From the NCBI GenBank assembly GCA_012064385.1, contig QRDG01001383.1, forward strand, positions 1-64,000: 64,000 nt of DNA. Reading direction: 5' to 3'. The first letter of the stretch is position 1, and each line of letters opens with the position of its first letter. The notes beneath the pieces are model-generated. The model was not told the DNA's origin, ran no database searches, and saw nothing but the letters and a program-made list of their open reading frames with translations. The position numbers were made by a program, and so were the translations under genes. Below, in pieces: positions 46,826 to 57,761 of this stretch. This DNA is from Puccinellia tenuiflora. Its lineage: Eukaryota; Streptophyta; Magnoliopsida; Poales; Poaceae.

Positions 46826-47418
46826 ACTCTTAGCAATAAAGTAAAGCAATAACATGGTGATTCAATGACACGCAGGTCACATAAAATAAAAGACAACCAT
46901 ATGGCTCCGGCCGGTTGCCGTACTCAACGACATGCAAGTCGTGAAAGATTACAAACATGATCATTGCATACATTATCACAAATCACATATTGGCCATACC
47001 ACATCACATGACCCCCTCTGCAAAAACAAGTTAGACGTCCTCTACTTTGTTTATTGCAATTTTTACGTGGCTTGGGTCAACGAGATAGAACCGTTCTAAT
47101 CTACGCAAAACCACAACGGTGATATAGTAGTTGCTTATTTACTCATCCTTTTGAAAGGCCTTCCATTGAAAATTGCATCTTCACTAAAGCAAGAGAAACA
47201 GACACCCGCCAGCCACTTATGCAAAACAAGTTGCATGTCAGTCGTGGAACCGGTCTCTCGTGCGTGGACGAGTAAGGTTGGTCCGGGCCGCTTCATCTCA
47301 CAATACCGCAAAGACGCAAAGTGCACGCGAGAAGGTAGCAACATAAAATATCAACGCCCACAACACTTGTGTTCTAATCGCACCAACATCTACGAATAGA
47401 TCTAGGCTCTGATACCAC
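46826..47418 (-). repeat. Copia leader, second copy of 40231-40823
   Basis: Nearly identical to 40231-40823 with only scattered substitutions, so the pair of leader-plus-LTR blocks forms a 2.48 kb direct repeat (40231-42707 and 46826-49300). Confidence 0.92.
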
Positions 47419-49300
47419 TGATGGGGTCGTAGCATAGAAAACAAAAATTTTCCTACGCAGCAAGCGGAATAAACCCCAAGGATCTAGATCTACTAGACGA
47501 AGGTAGCGAAGATGAGATCCAATCTCTTACCCTTGAAGATCAACAAACGCGTTTTGTCGGTGCAGGGGTTGGCTAGTCGATCCCCGCAACTAGACTCATC
47601 TAGTCGCGAGGAGATGTATTTCCTCGAAGTCCAATCCGACGAAGTGCCACAAGGGGTAGCACCTCCGCGGTATCCACACGTACGGCTCGATGTAGATCTC
47701 CTCCTTCTTGATCCCGCAAGCAAGGTGGAGATGGCTAGATGGATCTCGGCACCATGACGGTTGTGGTGGCGTTGATGATGATGATCTCCACGAGCATGGC
47801 TTCGCCAAGCCAAGCAAGAGGAGAGGGAGAGGAGGAGGTGCAGCAGCAGCCCTACATCTAGGGGTGGTGCGGCAAGCCTTGGTGGAGGAGATGGCGGCAG
47901 CCCTCCGGGAGAGGGGTGGCGCAGGAGAGGTGGAGGAGCATGGAGGGGGGCGGCTAGGGTTTGCCACAAGGGCTCCCAAAGGTGTGCCGCACCCCTCCCC
48001 TTGCCCTCCTTATATAGGTGGCAGGGGGTGCCCCCAAGGCCTCCCTAGGGCCGGCGGCTGGGGTGCCTTAGCTCCCAAGCCAGCCCCTAGGGTTAGGGTT
48101 TTGGCCGGCCCCCCCTTTATGGGCCCCTTTGGCCCATATGGGCCTTTAATGCCCTGGTGGTGCGGCTGGCCTATGAGGCCAGTCCACCACCCCTTCATGC
48201 CATGTGGGCCCCATACTCCTATGGGCCCCACTTCTAGACTCCTCTAGAACCTTCTAGAATATTCCAGAACCCTTCCAGAAAATCCCGGAACTTTTCCGAT
48301 ACCTCCGGAAACCACTTTCCTTATATGAATCTTATTCTCCGGACTCTTCCGGAACTCCTCGTGACGTCCGGGATCCCATACGAGACTCCGAATCACCATT
48401 CGTTCATTCCATCAAAATATCTCATCGCTAACCCTAGCTATATCGGAGCGTTAAGTGTGTGACCCTACGGGTTCGAGAACATGCAGACATGATCATATCA
48501 ATAATCAATAGCGGGACCGGGATGCCCATATTGACTCCCACATATTCAACGAAGTTCTTTATCGATTGAACCACGATGCCGGAGATTCTTAATCTCATAT
48601 ATGATTCCCTTTGTCTCACCGATATTTAATTTGCCCGAGATTTGATCGTCGATATCTCCATATCTAGTTCTATCTCGTTACCTGGCAAATTCTCTTTACT
48701 CGTCCATAATATAGGATCTCCGTGATTAACACTTAATCACATGGTTGCAACCTTTCTTGATGCTATATTACCGAGAGGGCCCAGAGATATCTTTTCCGTC
48801 ACAAGGAAGGACAAATCCCAGTCTTGATTCATGTCACCCAACAAATACCATCGGAGATACCTGAAAGCCACCTTTATAATCACCCAGTTACGAAGTGAGT
48901 TTGATGTCCACAAAGTATTCCTCCAGTAAACGGGAGTGACATAATCTCATGGTCTAAGGAAACTATACTTGGCATACTAAAAGTGTTGGCAATAAAACTG
49001 TTGTGACACGATCAATTGCAACTCTTTATTATTTGGGTCTTGTCCATCATATCATTACTCCTAATGATATGACTCCGTTATCAAGTGACTATAACAAGTC
49101 CATGGTTAGGAAACTCTAACCATCTCTTGACTAACGAACCAGTCCAGTAGAGGCTTACTAGGGACACCTGTTTGTTTATATTCCACACATGTATTATGTT
49201 TCCGGTTAATACAATTATAGCATGGAGAATAAACTATTATCATAAACATGAATATGCTAATAAACCATTTTATTATTGCCTCTAGGGCATATTCCCAACA
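47419..49300 (-). repeat. Copia LTR B
   Basis: 1882 bp, TGTTGGGAATATGCCC at 49300 to GACCCCATCA at 47419 on the minus strand. TATA box about 48018-48009. It is a near-identical partner of LTR A with a small number of substitutions and 1-2-base indels. Confidence 0.92.
48247..48269. promoter_or_regulatory. heat-shock element in LTR B
   Basis: GAAccTTCtaGAAtaTTC then caGAA: all five units and spacings seen in LTR A are kept, although one spacer base differs (cg to ca). It lies about 230 bases upstream of the TATA box. Confidence 0.7.
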
Positions 49301-50192
49301 GTGATCTTCGTTGTGATCATGAGCTTTGTTAGTGTAGTTGAATACATGATGTTTCCCTTTGTATAATGGATATGATGCTGCTCAAGTGATGTTATTTAGT
49401 ACAATTTCCGGAGTCACCGTTGTGATCACGGTATCTCGGTGACAGTGTGGGTGCCGTGTGTGACTCTATGGATGATAATAGATTGGAAGGATCTTCATCA
49501 TGATTTTGTTCTTTATTTGTTGGATTGAATAGATCATGAGGTTTCTTGATGCTTGTGTTATTGAAGAAAGAGACTATTCAAGAAATAGGTTGTGGTGTTT
49601 GTTAGTACTATTTTGGATGCGGATAGTGACAGCATGAAGTGCCCATAGATGTGGAATACGAACTTTAAGGTGTGCTTTTCGTAGCCCTACGCAATTCTCA
49701 TCCTATTTGATCCACAAAAGAATTATCTCCGAGCAACGTCTACCATGCATGTATTTTTGTGGGAACTATCATGTGTTTAATTATGTTAATGATGTTGAGA
49801 GTAGTCACTAGTGAAAGTATGAAGCCTAGGCCTTGTTTCCAAGCATTGATACACCGTTTTTAGTCACTTTTGTCACTTGTTTGCTTTCTGCCATTTTTAT
49901 TACAGAATTACAAAAATCACCTTTTAACATCCATATCACTTGCATTTTACCATCTCTTTGCCGAACTAGTGCACCTATACAACTGACAATTGTATTAGGT
50001 GTGTTGGGGACACAAGAGACTTCTTGTATCTTAATTGCAGGGTTGCTTGAGAGGGATATCTTTGACCTCTACCTCCTGTGGATTCGATAAACCTTGGGTT
50101 ACTCACTTAAGGGAAATTTGCCGCTGTCCTACAAACCTCTGCGCTTGGAGGCCCAACAAGTCTACAAGAATAGAAGCATGTAGTAGACATCA
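49301..50192 (+). repeat. element 2 5' LTR, right part
   Basis: Resumes the LTR with GTGATCTTCGTTGTGATCAT (3' LTR position 54607) and ends TAGTAGACATCA before the primer site. Collinear with 54607-55411 of the 3' copy. Confidence 0.9.
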
Positions 50193-50201
50193 AGCTAATT
50201 T

Positions 50202-50283
50202 CTGGCGCCATTGCCGGGGAGGTAAGGTAAACGTCACTCACATCCACCGGCAACGAAGCTAATTTCTGGCACCGTTGCCGGGG
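50202..50283 (+). other. duplicated tRNA-Asp-type primer binding site
   Basis: TGGCGCCATTGCCGGGG at 50202-50218 and TGGCACCGTTGCCGGGG at 50267-50283. Each is preceded by AGCTAATTTC and followed by AGG, 65 bases apart. Each deviates from TGGCGCCGTTGCCGGGG at a different single base. Confidence 0.85.
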
Positions 50284-50365
50284 AGGTCAGCGCTTGAAGG
50301 TATCTACTTTAGATCTAGCAATTAAATATTTTTGTTTCTTGTTTTTATTACACTAGTTCGGTTTA

Positions 50366-51074
50366 ATGGAAAACAAAAAAAATTAGAGAGTTTTATAAAA
50401 TTTATCTTGAAATTGGTCATGATGCTTTTGAAGAGAAAATTAAAAAACATATGGAACTTTATTTGCATAACAATCATGCTAGTAGCAATGTTATTAGTAT
50501 GCTTTCTTTGAACGACATTGTTGCTAATGCTATGGAAAATTGCAAGCTTGGGGATGCCGGTTTTGATGAATATGATCTTTTTAGTCCCCCAATCTTGAAG
50601 GAGGAAATTTTCTTTGATGATACTATGCCTCCTATATATGATGATTATAATGATGAATGTGATATTTTCAGTCCACCTACTATTGAGGAAAAAGTTTATT
50701 ATGATCATGATATGCCTCCTATTTATGATGATTACAATGATGGTTATGATAGTTTTACTCCCACTATTACTAATGAGAAGGATTTTACTTATGTGGAGAG
50801 TAATAATAATACTTTTATGCATGTGAATCATGAGAAAAATGCTTTATGTGATGGCTATGTTATTGAGTTTTCTTATGATTATACTGAAAGTTATTATGAG
50901 AGAGGGAAGCTTGGTTATATAAATTTTCATCTTATGAAGTTTCCCCTCTTTATGTTGAAGGTTTTAATGTTGCACTCGCTTTACCTTCCTATGCTTAATG
51001 CTTTATGCTCCAATGATTTATTTTCTTACAAGATGCCTATGCATAGGAAGAGAGTTAGACTTAAATGTGTTTGA
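50366..51074 (+). pseudogene. orphan ORF of element 2, homologous to that of element 1
   Basis: ATG 50366 is followed by an A8 run that shifts the frame by one base. After it the frame is open (REFYKIYLEIGHDAFEEKIK, then MELYLHNNHASSN) to TGA at 51074, about 235 codons. The middle has two acidic, tyrosine-rich repeats (FDDTMPPIYDDYNDECDIFS and YDHDMPPIYDDYNDGYDSFT). The C-terminus, DGYVIEFSYDYTESYYERGK...MHRKRVRLKCV, aligns with the element 1 ORF across some 75 residues. No known domain is seen. The A-run slip could be biological or a sequencing artefact. Conservation in two elements with different LTRs argues for a functional role in their life cycle. Confidence 0.72.
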
Positions 51075-51784
51075 TATTTCCTTCTTGATGCTATCTTTGC
51101 GTTCCAACTCTTATTCTTATGAGAGCATCATTAAAATTATCATGCCTAGCTAAAAGGCTTAAAAGAAAAGCGATCTTGGGAGGCAACCCATCTTTTACTT
51201 TCAGTTTGTTTTTGTTTTTCTTGAGTCATGGAGTTGTTGCCTCTGTAGCAACTTCATTGTATCTTTTTCTTTTGGTTTTTTGTGCCAAGTTTAGCCTCTA
51301 ATGCATTCAAAGTGCGAGGTATTGTTTTGCTATCCAGAAACAGATTTCTGTCCTTCACTGTTCTAAAATATAAAAATCCTCTGAATTTTATATTTTTCTG
51401 AAATTTTTAGAAAGCAAGCCTGATACTATTAGCTATCTTGAGTTAGTTTTAACTTTTTTTATTTGAGCTGCAGAAGTGCCTTGAAAAATTTAATCTTTAC
51501 AGACTGTCCAGTTTTGATAGATTCTGCCTTTATTTTGTATTCGCCTCTTTTACCATCGTTCAATGTGAAACTCTTGAGGGAGAGTGTCACATTGAGGATT
51601 AGTAAACAGTAGCTAATGCCCAATGAAGTTTGTTTGCAATTTGTCCTAAGTTGAACATATGTGCATTTTAATTTATGAGCACTAACCCTCTAATCAAATT
51701 ATGAGAAGTTTTGTGTGAAGGGAGTTTTTAAGTTCCAAAGGAGAGGAATATGAAGAAATTGAGGATGGGTCAGAGCTCAAGCTT

Positions 51785-51862
51785 GGGGATGCCCCCATGG
51801 CATCCCCTCTGAATATCAAGAACCATCAAGAGTCAAAGCTTGGGGATGCCCAAGGCATCCCC
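51785..51862 (+). other. twin GGGGATGCC stem-loops in element 2
   Basis: Hairpin 1 at 51785-51807 (loop CCCAT) and hairpin 2 at 51842-51862 (loop CAA), both with GGGGATGCC/GGCATCCCC stems and both preceded by AGCTT. Hairpin 2 is identical to the one in element 1 at 18839. Confidence 0.8.
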
Positions 51863-53949
51863 TCATCTTCATCGACTATCATAAGGTCGTCTTCGTTGAA
51901 CTTCGTTTTTATCACTTTACATATTATGTGCTATGCTTGGAGCGTCTTTTTACTTTCAGTTTTGTTTTGTTTGTTTTCTGGTCATATGCTTGTTGGATCC
52001 TTGCTTTGTTTGTGTGGGAGAGAGACATGCTCCGCTTTTTCATTTGAATACTCCTTTGCTTCGCTTATATCTTGTTGAGTATTCTTAGCTATTGTTTGTT
52101 TGCAAGTAAGCTCTCGCTTTTATCTTTTATCTTGTTTAGAGCTGCTAGTTGTTGATGTTAAACTCTCTTGTTCTTCACTTATATTTGTTAGAGAGTTGCT
52201 ATGGTTGCTTGGTTAATTTGTTAGAACGGTAAAATGCTATGCATGTGGTAGTGGTATGAAGTAGAAAAAAAACACCGCATAGTCTTATAGATCACTATGT
52301 TGATAATTTGATACTCTTCAATTGTTTTGAGGCATTAAAATATCTAATGGTTAAAATTTGTTGGTTAATGGTGTTAGAACTGATTAGTGGAGATGTGTTA
52401 GTAAAGCGTGGAGCCGTACTTCTCTGAACTAAACAACCTAAGTCAACAATGCTAACGTGTCATGAATTCTGCTAAGTTGAAAATAAGTTCCTAGTGGGTA
52501 GTTACTGCAATGGTCGGGGAAGCCAACGGGGCACTTGTGTCGCCGCCACGATCCCTCTCGGGGTGTCTCTAACCATTTGTGGAACATTGAAACTGCTAGT
52601 TGTTTGCAATATACGAAATGCATTGTTGAGTTTTGGTTTTTGCCACTTCCACTTCCGCTGCGCAATGGCCTCTCTCACATTGAGATTGGTGGATACGTCA
52701 CGAGTACATCCAACTCCGTGGGAGAACTTCATCCTGTTCTCCTACACATAAGCCAACTATCTCCCTCAAAACAGCCACCATACCTACCTATCACGGCATT
52801 TCCATAGCCGTTCCGAGATACATTGCCATGCAACATCCATTATTACATTACATGACTTGATGTCATTCTTCATTACCATATAGTTTGCTTGATCATTGAG
52901 TTAGTGTGCTGCGTGACCTGCCACATGTTCTACATTTTTTCCACACTACGCTCAATCATGCATACTTTCTTTTATATATTATGTGTTAGTTTTATGAGTT
53001 ATGAGTACCAAAAGTGTGATGATCATCTTGTAAAAATAGAGTGTTGCCCCTACCTGTGAGCATATTGAAAAGAGTCCAAAGTGGCCACATAAAAGAGTCC
53101 AAAAGAGACCAATGAGAGAAAATTTAAAAGAGCCACGGAGGCCACAATTGTAAAAAAAAAGATAAATATAAAAGAGAGAGGGGGCAGCACTACTATCCTT
53201 TATTCCACACTTGTGCTAGTTAGCACCTACACTTCATTATAGAGAGTTTTCATGTTTCATTTGTATAACTATGTGGGGAATTAACGTTATAGAACTTGGC
53301 TTGTATATTCCAAGGATGAGCCTCCTCAAGTGAGCTCTAGGTCTTCATGAGCAAGCAAGTTGGATGCACCCCCACTAGTTCTATTGGAGAGCTTTCATAC
53401 ACTTATAGCTCTATGTGCATCCGTTGCATGGCAATCACTACTCCTCATACAGTGTCAACTACGGGACTTCCTTCTGTCTTGTGGTTACCTTCTCCACTGT
53501 TTGAGCCTTTCTTTTTGGCCTTCCAACCCTCCATTATGTTCTCTTTGCCATAACATCATGGTGCCAAAGCCACTTCTTACTTGCACTAGTTGAGTAGACT
53601 TCGAAACAGTTGATTTGTAAAGTAGATGGATTAGGACACTTGACTTGAGCTTGGCTATTCCATGAATAACTAATTAGATGCTTTGAAGAATGATTGATAC
53701 TTTACATTGGAGACATAATTTGCAATTCTTCTTTCTAAACCTTATGTATGGTTCCATGTCTTCAACGCACTTATTCATGAAAAGTTTCTAGCATTTGTTA
53801 GCTAGCATTTGTTAATCATTTTTTGCTTAATATAAACTATATACAATTGTTTTGGATCACCTCATTCACATCATGTGCTTTGCATTACTATCTTGATCAT
53901 GATTGTTTTGGTTGCATGTCTCATTAAAAATTATTTTGTTATCACTTAC

Positions 53950-53986
53950 CTACTCGAGGTCGAGTAGGAGTTAAGCTTGGGGATGT
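53950..53986 (+). other. perfect stem-loop and polypurine tract before 3' LTR of element 2
   Basis: CTACTCGA-GG-TCGAGTAG is directly followed by GAGTTAAGCTTGGGGATGT and then TGATACG at 53987. The polypurine-like AAGCTTGGGGATG is shared with element 1 and with the internal hairpins. Confidence 0.75.
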
Positions 53987-55411
53987 TGATACGTGTCAAA
54001 CGTATCTATAATTTTTTATTGATTCATGCTAGTTTTGTGATGTTGTCACATGTTTTTACTATCATATTACATCATTTTTATTCATTTTGTTGGACTAACC
54101 TATTGACAAGATGCCCAGTGTCGGTTCCCTGTTTTTGTCATGTTTTTGTTGCAGAAAGTTACTTATGGAAATATTCTCGGAATTGGACGAAAATTTACGG
54201 GGATTTTTTATTGGACAAATGAAGACCGGAGCCAAAAGGGCGACCTGGGGGGCCACCCACAGGCCAGGGGCGGCCCCCTACCGCGGCCCTAGGGCAGCCC
54301 GTGGGTGGGACCCACCCCTGCCCTGTGGGCACCCCCTCGGCCGCCTCCGACGCCTATAAAATCATCCCCGACGAAAAAAACCTAAGCCCCGAAGGATTTT
54401 CCCAAACACGCAACAGAGCTCCGCCGCCATCACCGACAAGTTTTGGGGGTTCAGAAGGTCCTGTTCCGGCACCCTGCCGGGACGGGGATCGACCGCCGGG
54501 GCCATCTACATCAACACCGCTGCTTCCCGCGATGAGGAGGGAGTAGTCCCTCACCGGGGCTGAGGCTTATACAAGTAGCTATGTGGTTATCTCTCTCTCC
54601 CATGATGTGATCTTCGTTGTGATCATGAGCTTTGTTAGTGTAGTTGAATACATGATGTTTCCCTTTGTGTAATGGATATGATGCTGCTCAAGTGATGTTA
54701 TTTAGTACAATTTCCGGAGTCACCGTTGTGATCACGGTATCTCGGTGACAGTGTGGGTGCCGTGTGTGACTCTATGGATAATAGATTGGAAGGATCTTCA
54801 TCATGAGTTTGTTCTTTATTTGTTGGATTGAATAGATCATGAGGTTTCTTGATGCTTGTGTTATTGAAGAAAGAGACTATTCAAGAAATAGGTTGTGGTG
54901 TTTGTTAGTACTATCTTTGGATGCGGATAGTGACAGCATGAAGTGCCCATAGATGTGGAATACGAACTTTAAGGTGTGCTTTTCGTAGCCCTACGCAATT
55001 CTCATCCTATTTGATCCACAAAAGAATTATCTCCGAGCAACGTCTACCATGCATGTATTTTTGTGGGAACTATCATGTGTTTAATTATGTTAATGATGTT
55101 GAGAGTAGTCACTAGTGAAAGTATGAAGCCTAGGCCTTGTTTCCAAGCATTGATACACCGTTTTTAGTCACTTTTGTCACTTGTTTGCTTGCTGCCATTT
55201 TTATTACAGAATTACAAAAATCACCATTTAACATCCATATCACTTGCATTTTACCATCTCTTTGCCGAACTAGTACACCTATACAACTGACAATTGTATT
55301 ACTTGTGTTGGGGACACAAGAGACTTCTTGTATCTTAATTGCAGGGTTGCTTGAGAGGGATATCTTTGAGCTCTACCTCCCGTGGATTCGATAAACCTTG
55401 GGTTACTCACT
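53987..55411 (+). repeat. element 2 3' LTR, truncated by insertion
   Basis: TGATACGTGTCAAACGTATC start, TATA-like CGCCTATAAAATC at about 54351. It contains the 141 bp missing from the 5' copy and stops at TTACTCACT where the Maximus-like LTR begins. Confidence 0.9.
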
Positions 55412-56465
55412 TGAAAGAACAAACGATGCCCGAGATGTCGCCTAGAGGGGGGGTGAATAGGCGATTAACACCTTTTCTAATTAGGGGCTTGATAATGCGG
55501 AATAAAACTATGTGTTTAAATTACCAAGCCAACAACCTAATATGCTAGGGTTACCTATGTGCACCAACAACTTATGCTAAGCAATTAAAGCAACAAGGTG
55601 ATAGCAAGATATGAACTTCAAGCACGAAGGCTATCACAATGTAAATTGCATAAGTAAAGCTCGGGTATAGAAATAACCGAGGCACGCGGAGACGAGGATG
55701 TATTCCCGAGTTCCTCCTTGTTAAGGGAGTACGTCTCGTTGGAGGGGTGTGAGCTCGCCACAAGAGGCCTACTCAAGATGCCACAAAGGCCTCACCCTAT
55801 TCTCCGATGAACCGCACCCAAAGGTTTGGTTCACCTTCCACTATCGGATTCCTTCAAGGCGGAATCCGGAGCCTTTACAACATTTGGGGCACACACCCAC
55901 AACTTAATTGGGGGCTCCCAACACTTGCCCAAAGCTTCACAACTCGAAGTCTTCGCGGCACTCCAACCGTCTAGGGTACACAATGCACCCAAGAGGCACA
56001 AGCTCTTGGGAACACAATGCACCCAAGAGTAACAAGCTTCTTGAACCTTCAATCCCACGTATCACCGTGGGAAACTCAAACCTATGCACCAAATGCAAAA
56101 GGCAAGAGCACAAGTGCTCAAATCCTTCACTCTCAAATTCCAACTAAGCAACAAATGCTTTGGGGGGAATGAGAGAGGAAGAACAAAGAGGAGAACCACA
56201 AAAGAACTCCAAGAACTAGATCCACTAGGTTCCCCTCACTTAGAGGAGAGATTGATTGGTGGAAATGTAGATCTAGATCTCCTCTCACTTTTACCTCAAA
56301 AATATGCAAGATTCGTTGGAGGGATTGAGAGGGGGGCAAGCTTTTCAAGGTCAACAATGGTGGGAGAGAGAGGGGAAAACGTGCTGCCTTAGATGGGGAA
56401 CCATTGGGGAAGAAGGCCCCTTAAATAGGTCCCCCGAAATCTGACCGTTATGTGCAAAATCGTAC

Positions 56466-56740
56466 CCAGCGGTACTACCTCTAGGCTGGCGGTACTACCT
56501 CTGGGGCGGTACTACCTCTGCGCCAGCGGTACTACCTCTGGGACCCTTTTTGACTGAGAATGATGATTCCAGCGGTAGAACGTGGCTGCTACCGCCGGGG
56601 TACCGGGGGGATACCAGTACGCAAAAAGGGCGCACCGGTACCACCAGCGGTACCACCAACGGTACCGGGCGCTGTGCAGCAGCAGTTCCGCTCCAGGTGT
56701 AGCGGTACTACCGCTGCCGCAGCGGTACTACCGCCGGACA
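56466..56740. repeat. AGCGGTACTACC hairpin array in LTR U3
   Basis: At least seven AGCGGTACTACC(T/G)CT or GCGGTACTACC units, plus GGTACCACC variants, occur in 275 bases. The full unit AGCGGTA-C-TACCGCT is a perfect palindrome. The array sits directly upstream of the TATA box in the transcription direction. Confidence 0.85.
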
Positions 56741-56787
56741 AAAAAACTGCAGAACAACCGGTACGAGAAAAATCATAACTTAATCAT

Positions 56788-57330
56788 CCGGACTCCGTTT
56801 TCGATGATCTTGGGCTCGTTGGAATCGCAACGAAGAGTTCTACAAGATCATGCGGAGAAACATCATAGTCCATCAAGGGAGGATAAAACCAAATGGGGAA
56901 AGGTAAAACCTCTCTATAAAAGAACAACCGGTAAATCCTCCAACATAAGGAACCCAACAAGTTTTTCATCCGAACTCTGTTTTCTATGATCTTAGGCTTG
57001 TTTCTAAGATAATCACAAGCCCTACAAGATCATTCATATAAACATCATAGTCCATCATGTGAGGAGGAAACCACAAGAAGAGAGTTTGACCTCTCTTACA
57101 AGAGACAAGCCGGAAAAACCTCCAATATAAAAAACGCAAGAAGATATTCATGAAATCCGTTTTTGATGAACTAGAGCTTGGTATGGAGATGAACACAAGC
57201 TCTAAATTCTCACATGGATAAAAGCCAAATAACAACCAAGAAAGATGATTGCAAGGATGCAAAGGTTTGAGCTCTCCACGAATGATACGAACAAGATACA
57301 CGGTCGAGAGCCCCTCTTGATAGTACGGCT
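56788..57330. repeat. 182-bp tandem repeats in LTR U3
   Basis: The anchor CCG(G/A)ACTC(C/T)GTTTTC...GATGATCTT recurs at 56788 and 56970, and in diverged form (AAATCCGTTTTTGATGAACT) at 57152. Each unit continues with ACAAGATCAT, AACATCATAGTCCATCA, GAGG and ACCTCTCT blocks. Confidence 0.8.
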
Positions 57331-57761
57331 ATCTATCCTATAATCCGGTCTCTCACTAAACATCATGAGACCGGTAAAATAAAAACCCTATCAAGATCAT
57401 ACCTTTGCCTTGCGCATTAATCCACTTGAGGTCTCCTCAAGGCGAACCAACTTCTTGATTGCGCCTTGCTTGGTGAAGATTCGCATGACGCTCCCCCATA
57501 CACCAAGATGGGGAAAGCACTCCTTCGGCATATCTTCACTTGGCCTTTCTCTCGATGACGAACACCTTGGCCTTGATCAACAAATGATCTTCTTCCCTAA
57601 GCCTTGACTCCAACACATGGAGAACAGGCAAGACCTTGACTCCAACAAATGGAGACAAGCAAGCTAATGGACACCTACAAATATAGCTCAATGCAAATAT
57701 TAGTCCATAGAGATTGTCATTAATTACCAAAACCATGCATGGGGGCAACCATGCACTTTCA

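Larger units (their letters stand above)
40231..49300 (-). mobile_element. tandem Copia array: LTR-internal-LTR-internal, left end deleted
   Basis: Minus-strand order: LTR B (49300-47419), primer site and leader (47418-46826), internal region (46825-42708) with gag remnant and polypurine tract, LTR A (42707-40824), primer site and leader again (40823-40231), then an abrupt end. A simple insertion would have one internal region between two LTRs. The second leader after LTR A shows a tandem multimer that shares its LTR, made by unequal recombination. Its far end was then lost, together with 141 bases of the host LTR. The intact right edge meets host sequence GTGATCTTCG. Confidence 0.88.
39752..55411 (+). 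mobile_element. second gag-pol-less Gypsy-type element ('element 2', WHAM/Sabrina-like)
   Basis: LTRs start TGATA(T/C)GTGTCAAACGTATC. The 5' LTR (39752-40230 plus 49301-50192) is split by the Copia array. The internal region (50193-53986) has a duplicated tRNA-Asp-type primer site, one orphan ORF, two GGGGATGCC hairpins and a polypurine tract. The 3' LTR (53987-55411) is cut by the Maximus-like insertion, so its last part and the right target duplication lie outside the window. No gag, protease, RT or integrase is found in the internal 3.8 kb. Confidence 0.88.
55412..57761 (-). repeat. 3' LTR of the Maximus-like element
   Basis: On the minus strand TGAAAGTGCATGGTTGCCCC at 57761 to GTTTGTTCTTTCA at 55412, 2350 bp. 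A TATA-like CCTATTTAAGG lies at about 56428-56418. The U3 holds a 182-bp tandem repeat and a GGTACTACC hairpin array. Confidence 0.88.

Noticed and set aside
54111..54546. 82- and 81-codon frames in element 2 LTR
   Set aside because: LTR sequence around the TATA box and leader; no coding signature.
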